From positions 682,001 through 746,000 of the forward strand of contig NZ_SOZD01000002.1 in the NCBI RefSeq assembly GCF_004519335.1: DNA of 64,000 nucleotides, in the 5' to 3' direction. Origin of the DNA: Jiella endophytica. GTDB lineage: Bacteria > Pseudomonadota > Alphaproteobacteria > Rhizobiales > Rhizobiaceae. How positions within the stretch are numbered: the stretch's first letter is position 1; each line of letters starts with the position of its first letter. The notes under the pieces were generated by a model. It did not search any database and was not told where the DNA came from. It saw nothing but the letters and a program-made list of their open reading frames with translations. A program made the position numbers and the translations under genes. Below, piece after piece: positions 8,939-20,360 of this stretch.

Positions 8939-10289
8939 GCCATGTCTCCTGGATGACGGTCTCGAATGCGCCGAGCGCCTCGAGGCGTGACCTTTCACCA
9001 AGGTCCGGGGCGGTGACCGCCGCATAGGCCTCGGAAAATCTTCTGCCGATCTCCGGCGCGCGCCGCGACAGGAACCTTCCAATCGCGGTTGCATCGTCGC
9101 CGGCGCCCCGCGCCCGCCGCGCCGCGCCGAGAAGGCCGCTCGCCAGGGCCTCCAGCCGGTCGCGGACATGCCTGTCGACGAGCGACGCGTCGGAGCGAGC
9201 GAGCATCAGGATCCGGCGCGAGGCGTCGATGGTGCGCCGCTTCGAGGCCTCGGCCGGCTCGACGTCCTCCTTCGGCCGTCCGAAGCGCCGGCTGCCGCGC
9301 CAGAGCGCCAGCCCGGTGACCAGCGCGACGCCGATCCAGAACAGCGAGAAGGGATAGACGAAGAAGCGGTCGAGATCGGCGAGCGTCCGCTGGCGCGGAT
9401 CCTTCCCCACCGCCTTGTCGGAAGTCGCCGAAGCCGCCATCGGCTCGGCGCTCGTGTCCTTGTCGACAAAGATCTTGGCATTGCCGGCAAATCCCCGGAC
9501 GATGGTGAGTGCGAGGGACGCGTTGTCGCCGAGAGCAAGCCCGGCATTGTCGAGGATATCCGGGTCGGCAAGGACGAAAAGCGTGTAGTCCGACCCTTCG
9601 AAGAGGACGTCGGTGCAATCGGCGATCAGCGTGCCGAGATCCTTGCCTGCCTTGTCCCTGAGAACGACCACCGGGCGGCATTTGTCGCTGAAGGCCGGGC
9701 TCAGCACCTGCGCCGAATAGAGCGTTGCCGCCTCGGCCACCGGCTCGTCATAGTCGATGTCGTAGAGGTCGTATGCGCCGAAGCCGCGCTGCGGCAGCCG
9801 CGAAACCGGCCGCTCGTCGAACATCTGGATGGCGTTTTCCGGCACCAGGAGGTCCGGATGCCCCGCGCCGCGCGAAATGATGCCGCCGCGCCATTTCGGC
9901 AGCACCGCCAGCATCGGGCCGGCCTTCGCCCGCGTCACGAAATCGAATTGCGACAGTGGCCGCGGCGCCAGCGAGCCGAGTTTCTTCTCCCTGCCGTCGG
10001 ACTGATCCTGCCCGGCGCCAAGCAGCTTCGGATCGTAGACGGGCATGATGCGGAAGACGTCCCCGGCATTGCCCTCGGTCACCGCAGGCACCGTCTCGAT
10101 GTCCTTCGTCGTCAGCCATTGTTCGAGCCCGGCAAAGCCGATCGCGCTCGTTTCGAGCGGCTGGCGCCCGCCAAGGAGGACCAGAAGGGCGACCACGCCG
10201 ACCACCGCCGCGAGAATCGCCGCCATCCTGGCCGTCTCGCCGCGGCCGCTGCCGGCATTCGAACCCGCCGCCGAATCGACCGTGCTCAT
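8892..10289 (-). CDS. DUF4350 domain-containing membrane protein
   Basis: 465 residues. One membrane segment near residues 22-42 (MAAILAAVVGVVALLVLLGG) and a second near residue 320 (PFSLFWIGVALVTGLALW) flank a periplasmic-side region of about 270 residues. That region contains the DUF4350-like stretch with LAVLPKWRGG, followed by a Rossmann-like part with LFVLADPDILDNAGLALGDN. The C-terminal 120 residues are cytoplasmic and helical (IDASRRILMLARSDASLVDR). Proteins of this architecture sit between DUF4129 and MoxR genes in many bacteria. The ATG overlaps the DUF4129 stop by 4 bases. Confidence 0.85.
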   Translation of the reverse strand: MSTVDSAAGSNAGSGRGETARMAAILAAVVGVVALLVLLGGRQPLETSAIGFAGLEQWLTTKDIETVPAVTEGNAGDVFRIMPVYDPKLLGAGQDQSDGREKKLGSLAPRPLSQFDFVTRAKAGPMLAVLPKWRGGIISRGAGHPDLLVPENAIQMFDERPVSRLPQRGFGAYDLYDIDYDEPVAEAATLYSAQVLSPAFSDKCRPVVVLRDKAGKDLGTLIADCTDVLFEGSDYTLFVLADPDILDNAGLALGDNASLALTIVRGFAGNAKIFVDKDTSAEPMAASATSDKAVGKDPRQRTLADLDRFFVYPFSLFWIGVALVTGLALWRGSRRFGRPKEDVEPAEASKRRTIDASRRILMLARSDASLVDRHVRDRLEALASGLLGAARRARGAGDDATAIGRFLSRRAPEIGRRFSEAYAAVTAPDLGERSRLEALGAFETVIQETWHEFGRTAGPARQDRR

Positions 10290-11086
10290 GCGGCGGTCCT
10301 CCGCAGATGCGGCTCGGCGAGATCGAGGCAGCGCTGATAGTCGGCCTCGGCGATCTCCCTGCCGCCGAACAGCACGAGCTCGGTCTGCCGGGCGAGCGTC
10401 TCGAGCTCGCTGCGGTGGCGCCAGCTTCCCGGCAGCCGCTGCATCAGTTCGCGCGTCGTCAGCGAGCGCTTGAGAACGATGGCGTTGTCCTCGGCGGCGA
10501 GCTTCAGGAAGCGTTCGAGCACCTGGCGAAGCCCGCGCCGCGGATCGCTCTCGCGGCGCAGCCTGGCGATGAGATCGCGGTCGAGCTCGGCTTCCGGCGT
10601 GCCGAAGACCGCCGCGCTGCCGCTGTCGAACTGGCGGTTGCGCGGCCCCATCAGGTCCGCGAGCTGGCCCCGGCCGAGCCACAGGAAGAAAGCAAGGAGC
10701 AGCGCCAAGGCGACGAGGAAGCCGGTCGCCCCCCATTCGAGCGGCTCCGAGCGCCCGCTGGCCAGATCGTCCTTAGGCGGCGTCTCCGGCTTGGCGTCGA
10801 GGTCTGCGTCCGGGGAGAGATAGTCGATCGGCGTCTGCAGCCGCAGGCCCGAGACCGCCTCCAGATAAACTGCACCAGCCTTCGAGCGCTGCGGCTCGGC
10901 TGGCGGGCCGCCGGCCTTGCCGCTGGCCGCCAGCGTTGGGGTGGCCGCGAGCGCGAAAAGGACCCCGCCAGCCAGGATGGCCGTCAAGCGCCGAACAGGC
11001 GGCAAGCCGAAACGCACGGTCAATGGACACCCCGAAAGCAGGACTCCGAGCGACCGGGAAGATACCGGGACAGGATAGGATGACAA
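10286..11086 (-). CDS. DUF4129 domain-containing membrane protein
   Basis: 266 residues from the ATG at 11086. A GTG at 11017 gives a neater signal peptide (MRFGLPPVRRLTAILAGGV, cleaving after TPTLA) and may be the true start. A membrane segment lies at ATGFLVALALLLAFFLWLG. The C-terminal domain has the DUF4129 pattern: RRGLRQVLERFLKLA, LTTRELMQRLP, TELVLFGGREIAEADYQRCL. It is the first gene of the seven-gene operon. The domain is the one fused to transglutaminase-like proteins in other clusters. Confidence 0.85.
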   Translation of the reverse strand: MSSYPVPVSSRSLGVLLSGCPLTVRFGLPPVRRLTAILAGGVLFALAATPTLAASGKAGGPPAEPQRSKAGAVYLEAVSGLRLQTPIDYLSPDADLDAKPETPPKDDLASGRSEPLEWGATGFLVALALLLAFFLWLGRGQLADLMGPRNRQFDSGSAAVFGTPEAELDRDLIARLRRESDPRRGLRQVLERFLKLAAEDNAIVLKRSLTTRELMQRLPGSWRHRSELETLARQTELVLFGGREIAEADYQRCLDLAEPHLRRTAA

Positions 11087-11386
11087 CCGGACAAGGCCAA
11101 CGCGGAACTCGGTGATGCTTTGGAGGCTGTGGACGTGCTGTGAGGGGCTTTAGCGTACTGTGCAGGGCATTGGGGGTTGAGACCTCGGATCGGTCAGGGG
11201 CTGTTTCGGCAGGAAGACGCGGCGGTATCTGGCAATCGTTGCCGTCTCGGCCACAACTTTCGGGATCATATTGTTCGGCGAGCGTAAAAATCCTCGAGGG
11301 CCGAGGTTGACGCCATCCGCCCCTCCGGTGTCTTCACCGGGCCGAGCAGGCGCCTCGCGCGCTGCCAGAAAGCCGAAGGAAGCCCC
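11087..11386 (-). other. Intergenic, divergent promoter region
   Basis: About 300 bases between the start of the DUF4129 gene and the DUF4345 gene. It should hold promoters for the MoxR operon (minus) and the short plus-strand gene. No motif strong enough to name was found. Only the ribosome site AAGGA, five bases before the plus-strand ATG at 11387, is clear. Confidence 0.5.
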
Positions 11387-11779
11387 ATGGATTTCGCCCT
11401 TCCGACCAACGCCGCCGGCTGGATGCCGTTCGCAGCGGCCGCCGTCGCCGTCCTGCTCGGCCTTGCCGCGCTGTTTGCCCCGCGTCTCGTCCTCGCCGCC
11501 ATCGGGCTCGCACCGAGCGCCGGCAGCCGCGACGCCCTCGGCGGCTCGCGCGCCAGCCTTGCCGGCTTCTGGCTCGGCACCGGCCTCGTCGGCGCGGCGC
11601 TCTACGACCAACCTTTCGTCCAGCTCGCGCTCGGCGCCGGCTGGCTGTTTTCCGGCTTCGGCCGGCTGGTATCGCTCCTGACCGACGGCGCGACTTTCCG
11701 GGCGATCTTCTATCTCGTGGTCGAACTGGTGCTTGCCGCGGCGGCGCTGGCGCCGGCCTTCGGCTTCGTCTCGTCCTGA
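11387..11779 (+). CDS. DUF4345-like small membrane protein
   Basis: 130 residues with four predicted membrane segments: FAAAAVAVLLGLAALFAP, ASLAGFWLGTGLVGAALY, PFVQLALGAGWLFSGFGRLV and IFYLVVELVLAAAALAPAFG. The order and the GGSRASLAGFWLG and GFGRLVSLL patterns fit DUF4345, whose function is unknown. AAGGA precedes the ATG by five bases. It stands alone between the MoxR operon and the ATP synthase operon. Confidence 0.72.
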   Translation: MDFALPTNAAGWMPFAAAAVAVLLGLAALFAPRLVLAAIGLAPSAGSRDALGGSRASLAGFWLGTGLVGAALYDQPFVQLALGAGWLFSGFGRLVSLLTDGATFRAIFYLVVELVLAAAALAPAFGFVSS

Positions 11780-12051
11780 GCAGACTTGGAATGACTCCAG
11801 CCGGGAACCGTCCGAACGGCAATCATCTGGGGAAAGCCGGGTGAACAACCCGAAAAACCAAGCCGATTGCCGCGCCGAAGCGTGTTGTCGCGGTGAAATC
11901 CCTATGCTAGACGGACGCTATCTCAAGGAGGAGGGCCGGCATGTCGTTGGCAGTCCGCTTGGCATCCAACCAACGGTTTCAAGGCCTTGCGGCGCGGGAG
12001 GCTATCCAGCGCGGCGGGAGTTGAAAAAACGCGAAAGAGAAACGGTCGTCC

Positions 12052-12611
12052 GTGGCACAATCATCCTCTCCCGTTTCGGGGGTCGCAGACCGCTACGCCC
12101 AGTCCCTGTTTGAACTCGCACTCGATGAGAACTCGCTCGGGACTGTCGAACCCGAGCTCGATTCCTTCGACCGGCTGATCAAGGAGAGCGCCGATTTCCG
12201 CCGTCTGGTGGAAAGCCCGGCCTTCTCCTCGGACGAGCAGCTTCGTGCCATCGAGGCGATCGTCGCCGAGACCAAGCCGGACCCGCTCACCGGCAATTTC
12301 CTGAAAGTCGTCGCGGCCAACCGCCGGCTGTTCGTCCTGCCCGGCATGATTCGCCGGTTCCGCGAACTCGCCGCCGAGCACCGCGGCGAGGTCGAGGTGG
12401 ACGTCACCAGCGCCCATCCGCTCGACGACGGCCAGCGCAGCGCCCTCTCCGAGGCGCTGTCATCCTACGCCGGAAAGTCGGTGACGATGCGCGAGAAGGT
12501 CGATCCCGCGATCCTCGGCGGGCTGATCGTCAAGATCGGTTCGCGGCAGATCGACACCTCGCTCCGCTCCAAACTCAATTCGCTTAAGCTTGCACTGAAA
12601 GAGGTCGGCTG

Positions 12612-12612
<1 letters not shown>
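12052..12612 (+). CDS. atpH: ATP synthase F1 delta subunit
   Basis: 186 residues, starting at GTG (12052). Delta joins the F1 head to the peripheral stalk of F0. The N-terminal helical domain ([19 protein letters not shown]), [19 protein letters not shown] and the C-terminal [20 protein letters not shown] are diagnostic. It is the first gene of the F1 operon; the stop overlaps the atpA start by one base (TGATG). F0 genes are absent, as in most alphaproteobacteria, where they form a separate operon. Confidence 0.97.
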
Positions 12613-14141
<1,529 letters not shown>

Positions 14142-14211
14142 TCTGTAAAAACGAGGCTGAAGGCCCTGCCCGCCCGGGCGGGGTCGAGCCAGCGGGAGAC
14201 TGCGCCAGACC

Positions 14212-16557
<2,346 letters not shown>

Positions 16558-16558
<1 letters not shown>

Positions 16559-16758
16559 TGAGCGGCGATCGCGACCTCCGCCTGGAGGACGCGATCAACG
16601 AGACCTGCCCGTGGTCGGGAAAGCCGATCGCGGGCGATTCTCTGACAGTCTACGACGGCGCGGTAGTCGGTTTCTGCAATCCCGGCTGCCGCGACAAGTT
16701 CGAGACGGCGGTAAAGCATTTCGAGGTTGCCGCGAAGGAACGAGAGACCCATGGCTGA
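16558..16758 (+). CDS. Small YHS/TRASH-like Cys protein inside the atp operon
   Basis: 66 residues. The sequence reads NETCPWSGKPI, a short strand (SLTVYDGAVVGFCN) and PGCRDKFETAVKHF. The spacing of Cys residues (CPxxGKPI...GFCNPGCRDKF) resembles YHS or TRASH metal-binding domains of about 45 residues. The gene is coupled to both neighbours: one base of overlap with atpD and eight with atpC. Strict coupling and good coding sequence make it a real gene. It is not a known ATP synthase subunit. A metal-binding role is an inference from the Cys pattern; general-purpose tools might mislabel it. Confidence 0.8.
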
Positions 16759-17155
16759 CAGCTTCCAGTTCGAACTCGTCTCGCCGGAAAAGCTTCTGAT
16801 GTCGGAGGCGGTGACGGCCGTCTCGATCCCCGGCTCGGAAGGCTTCTTCACCGTGATGGCGAAGCACGCGCCGGTGATGACGACCGTCAAGCCCGGCATC
16901 GTGCTGGTCAGCAAGGAAGGCGGCTCGGAAGAGCGGATCTTCGTGCGCGGCGGCTTTGCCGACGTCAACGAGAACGGCCTGACGCTTCTCGCCGAACATG
17001 CCGAGCCGGCCGACAAGGTCGACCTGCAGGCGCTCGACCAGAGCATCAAGGATGCCGAAGAAGACGTCGCCGATGCCGAGGGCCCGGAGGCCAAGGCCAA
17101 GGCGCAGCACCAGCTCGACCAGCTGCGCGAAGCCCGGGAAGGCCTCGCCGGCTGA
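16751..17155 (+). CDS. atpC: ATP synthase F1 epsilon subunit
   Basis: 134 residues from the ATG at 16751, preceded by AAGGAACGAGAG. Epsilon regulates rotation and binds gamma. The N-terminal beta-sandwich is clear: FELVSPEKLLMSEAVTAVSI, PGSEGFFTVMAKHAPVMTTV and IFVRGGFADVNENGLTLLAE. The C-terminal helical part is present (LDQSIKDAEEDVADAEG). The last gene of the operon; a GGCGCC/GGCGCC hairpin lies at about 17174-17189 without a clear T-run. Confidence 0.97.
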   Translation: MADSFQFELVSPEKLLMSEAVTAVSIPGSEGFFTVMAKHAPVMTTVKPGIVLVSKEGGSEERIFVRGGFADVNENGLTLLAEHAEPADKVDLQALDQSIKDAEEDVADAEGPEAKAKAQHQLDQLREAREGLAG

Positions 17156-17208
17156 CCTGAGCGTTACAGGCTTGGCGCCAAAGGGCGCCTGCCCTCCAAG
17201 GCCTCAGC

Positions 17209-17940
17209 TCAGGCTGCAGGCGCGACGACGAGGTCGGTCATCCCGCTCTCGTCCAGCGCGCGCCGAACGAAACCATCCGCCTTTCTCGCCTCGACGAATG
17301 CCGACAGGTTGTCGGACAGAGCGGCACGATTCGCCGGCAGCGCCATCGCCTGCTCGATCGCTGCGACACGCCCGTCGAGAAGCCGAAACTCCGGATCTTT
17401 GCCGAACGCCTTTGCCAGCGACTGCGCGACGCCGGCAACGGCATCGGCCGCCTCGACGTCGGCTTTGAACGCAGCGAAGGACGCGCCCGGCGTCTCTTCC
17501 CGCAGAAGCGTCAGCGACTGCACGGCCTTGCTGAGGTACAGGTCGTAGGCCGATCCTCGCGCGACCAGCAGCCGGCGCCCCGGACGATCGAGTTCATCGA
17601 CATGACGGAGCGGCGAGTTTGCCCGCACCACGACCTTTGCCTCGATCAGAACATAGGCCGAGGAATAGGCGATGACCGAGCGGCGCTGATCGTCGACCGC
17701 CAGAAACGCGACGTCCCATTTGTCGCTCTCGGCATCGGCAACGACCTTGCCGGCTCCCGGATAGGTCACGAAGGTGGGCTCGGCACCGAGCCGCGCCGCC
17801 AGATCGCGGGCGAGCGCCACGCTGACGCCCGACAAGTCCCCGGTCGCTTCGTCCTGCATGGCGAGGGAGGCATTGCCGAGATTGATGGCGAAACGGATTT
17901 TGCCTTCACGAACGAGGCCGGATCGTAGCGCTTCCATCAT
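17209..17940 (-). CDS. Solute-binding protein-like, family 3, without signal peptide
   Basis: 243 residues. The order is that of amino-acid ABC transporter binding proteins: IRFAINLGNASLAMQDEATG, LSGVSVALARDLAARLGAEP, FVTYPGAGKVVADAESDKWD, VAFLAVDDQRRSVIAYSSAY and then the hinge region VLIEAKVVVRANSPLRHVDE. GGGAGG sits seven bases before the ATG at 17940; no start further upstream adds a hydrophobic leader. The protein should therefore stay in the cytoplasm, unlike true transporter partners, and no permease or ATPase gene is adjacent. It may be a cytosolic sensor or a periplasmic protein that lost its export signal. Confidence 0.78.
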   Translation of the reverse strand: MMEALRSGLVREGKIRFAINLGNASLAMQDEATGDLSGVSVALARDLAARLGAEPTFVTYPGAGKVVADAESDKWDVAFLAVDDQRRSVIAYSSAYVLIEAKVVVRANSPLRHVDELDRPGRRLLVARGSAYDLYLSKAVQSLTLLREETPGASFAAFKADVEAADAVAGVAQSLAKAFGKDPEFRLLDGRVAAIEQAMALPANRAALSDNLSAFVEARKADGFVRRALDESGMTDLVVAPAA

Positions 17941-18065
17941 CCTCGGCCCTCCCTGGCCAGATCCCATGCCAATCTGACGATGACGATACCTACCTCGTCA
18001 TGCTCACGCTGCCGGCACACGCCACCAGGTCGGAGTCCTGCCCGCGGCCGGCGCCTTGGGTGACC

Positions 18066-18578
18066 CTACCGCCCGAGATGGCGAAACGCCGCGACCACTT
18101 CCTCATAGACGCCGCGCTTGAACGGCACGATCGCCTCCAGCAACTCGTCCATCGTCTTCCAGCCCCAGCGGTCGAACTCGGCTTGGTGGCCGCCCGGCGG
18201 CGGGTCGATCGCGATCTCCGTCTCCTCGCCTTCGAAGCGGAAGGCGAACCAGCGCTGCTTCTGGCCGCGATATTTGCCCTTGAAGGCGACGCCGACGAGG
18301 TCGGCCGGCAGATCGTAGGTGATCCAGCCGGGGGTTTCGGCGAGATAGGAGACGGTCTTCATGCCGGTCTCCTCGTAGAGCTCGCGCCTTGCGGCCTCGA
18401 GCGCGTCCTCGCCTTCGTCGATGCCGCCCTGTGGCATTTGCCAGAGCTTGTCGGCCCCGGTCATCTCGCCCTTTTCCTCGATCAGCCGGCGGCCGGCCCA
18501 GGCCAAGCCTCCGGCATTGAGGACCATGATGCCGACGCAGGGCCGGTAGGGCAGCGTCGCGGGATCGACCTTGGGCAT
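18066..18578 (-). CDS. rppH: RNA pyrophosphohydrolase (Nudix)
   Basis: 170 residues from the ATG at 18578. RppH removes pyrophosphate from the 5' end of mRNA and so starts decay. The N-terminus [16 protein letters not shown] is typical. The Nudix box is [20 protein letters not shown] followed by TGM, with all catalytic Glu residues. WFAFRF and [20 protein letters not shown] match alphaproteobacterial RppH/IalA. The gene is divergent from cysG. Confidence 0.95.
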   Translation of the reverse strand: MPKVDPATLPYRPCVGIMVLNAGGLAWAGRRLIEEKGEMTGADKLWQMPQGGIDEGEDALEAARRELYEETGMKTVSYLAETPGWITYDLPADLVGVAFKGKYRGQKQRWFAFRFEGEETEIAIDPPPGGHQAEFDRWGWKTMDELLEAIVPFKRGVYEEVVAAFRHLGR

Positions 18579-18697
18579 GAGCGGCTCGTCTCGTCTCGGG
18601 TGGCTTTCGCCCAGCACTACTGCCGGGGCTCGGGCGGGCGCAAGCCGCCATTCCTGTGCTGCCCGGGCGGAAGCACACGGCACGGGTGAGCAAAAAC

Positions 18698-18726
18698 TTG
18701 CCAACTCCTTCGCAATTGCGAAATAT
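18698..18726 (+). promoter_or_regulatory. Candidate cysG promoter with palindrome
   Basis: TTGCCA (18698) and AAATAT (18721) are separated by 17 bases. The spacer end carries a perfect 10-base palindrome CGCAATTGCG (18711-18720) that could be an operator. The region is AT-richer than its surroundings and lies 44 bases before the ATG at 18770. The call rests on pattern only. Confidence 0.35.
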
Positions 18727-18769
18727 TTGCGCTCGCCACATCGCGGCCGGTCGATCTATTTTGTTGGGC

Positions 18770-20341
18770 ATGACGAACACGGACTCTGCCATGTCTCTGA
18801 CGCCGATCGTTTCGCCGAGCAAAGATCCGACGCCGGCCCGCCCGAAGCGGATGGGCGAACTCTCGGTGCTGCCGGTGTTCTTCTCGCTGAAGGGTCGCAG
18901 GGCGCTGATGGCTGGCGGGTCCGCCGCGGCTGCGTGGAAGGCGGAGATGCTGGCCGCAGCGGGCGCCGCCGTCGAACTCTACGCCCCCGCCGACACGCTC
19001 GACGGCGAGATGACGGCGCTGATCGCCGAAATCGGCACCATGGGCGAGCCGCAGGCCGGCGCGATCCGCCATCACGACCGACCCTGGGCAGTCGATCTCC
19101 TTTTGCCGGGACGCTACGCGCTCGCCATTCTCGACACCGAGAGCGAGGCCGAGGGCCAAGCCTTCGCCTGCGCCGCGCGGGCTGCCTCCATCCCTGTCAA
19201 CGTCATCGACAAGCCGGCCTTCTGCGACTTCGCCTTCGGCTCGATCGTCAACCGGTCGCCGGTCGTCATCGGCATTTCCACCTTCGGTGCCGCGCCGATC
19301 CTCGGACAGGCGATCCGCCGGCGCATCGAGACACTGCTGCCCCCTGCCCTGTCCGGCTGGGCGGCGCTGGCTGCGAAGCTTCGCTCCGCGACGATGGAGC
19401 GGCTCTCCGCCGGCGCCGAACGGCGCGCCTTCTGGGAGCGCTTTACCGACAAGGCCTTCCTCACCCGGGCGCCGAATGCCGGCGACGAGCGCGAGGCCGC
19501 CCGGCTGGTCGAGGAACTCGCCGCAAGGCCGGCGGGCGACGTCTCGGGCGTCAAGACCGGCAAGGTCACGCTGGTCGGCGCCGGCCCGGGCGAAGCCGAG
19601 CTTCTGACGCTCAAGGCAGTGCGCGCGCTGCAGGCGGCCGATGTCATCCTGTTCGACGACCTCGTCTCCGATGGCGTCCTCGAGCTTGCTCGCCGCGAGG
19701 CCAAGCGCATGCTGGTCGGCAAGCGGGCGGCACGCGAAAGCTGCCGGCAGGAGGACATCAACGCGCTGATGGTGCAGTTCGCCAAGGCCGGCAAGTCGGT
19801 GGTGCGGCTGAAGTCCGGCGACGTTTCGGTGTTCGGCCGGGCCGGCGAGGAGCTGAAGGAGCTGAAGGCCGAAGGGATTCCGGTCTCGATCGTGCCGGGC
19901 ATCACTGCCGCCTCGGCGCTGGCGGCGTGTTTCAACGTCTCGCTCACCCACCGCGACCATGCCCAGGAGCTGCGGTTCGTCACCGGCCATTCCAAGAAGG
20001 GCGGCCTGCCGGAGGACATCGACTGGCCGGCCCTCGCCAGGCCCGGCGCGACGACGATCTTCTACATGGGCGGCCGCATGGCGGGGCGGATCGCCGCGAG
20101 GCTGATCACCGACGGCCTGTCGCCGGACATGCCGGTCGGCGTCGCCGCCAACCTGTCGCGCGAGGACGAGACCCGCGCCGCGGGACGGCTTGCCGATCTC
20201 GAGACGATCGTCGCCGGCATCGGCCTCGACCGGCCGATCCTGATCGGCGTCGGCGCGGTGTTCGGCGCGGCGGCGGACATGGCCGAGCAGGGCGGCGTCG
20301 AGGCGACGCAGAGCAGCGACCGCACAGCGCGGGCGGGTTGA
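18770..20341 (+). CDS. cysG: Siroheme synthase CysG (precorrin-2 dehydrogenase/ferrochelatase plus uroporphyrinogen-III methyltransferase)
   Basis: 523 residues from the ATG at 18770; ATGs at 18656 and 18791 are also in frame and none has a strong ribosome site. The enzyme converts uroporphyrinogen III to siroheme, the cofactor of sulfite and nitrite reductases. The N-terminal part (LSVLPVFFSLKGRRALMAGG, then NVIDKPAFCDFAFGSIVNRS) is the NAD-dependent dehydrogenase/ferrochelatase. The C-terminal SUMT part has VTLVGAGPGEAELLTLKAV, VVRLKSGDVSVFGRAGEEL and VPGITAASALAA. The usual cysI/cysH neighbours are absent; a patatin gene follows on the other strand. Confidence 0.95.
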   Translation: MTNTDSAMSLTPIVSPSKDPTPARPKRMGELSVLPVFFSLKGRRALMAGGSAAAAWKAEMLAAAGAAVELYAPADTLDGEMTALIAEIGTMGEPQAGAIRHHDRPWAVDLLLPGRYALAILDTESEAEGQAFACAARAASIPVNVIDKPAFCDFAFGSIVNRSPVVIGISTFGAAPILGQAIRRRIETLLPPALSGWAALAAKLRSATMERLSAGAERRAFWERFTDKAFLTRAPNAGDEREAARLVEELAARPAGDVSGVKTGKVTLVGAGPGEAELLTLKAVRALQAADVILFDDLVSDGVLELARREAKRMLVGKRAARESCRQEDINALMVQFAKAGKSVVRLKSGDVSVFGRAGEELKELKAEGIPVSIVPGITAASALAACFNVSLTHRDHAQELRFVTGHSKKGGLPEDIDWPALARPGATTIFYMGGRMAGRIAARLITDGLSPDMPVGVAANLSREDETRAAGRLADLETIVAGIGLDRPILIGVGAVFGAAADMAEQGGVEATQSSDRTARAG

Positions 20342-20360
20342 GCGCGACGGCCGATCGTCG

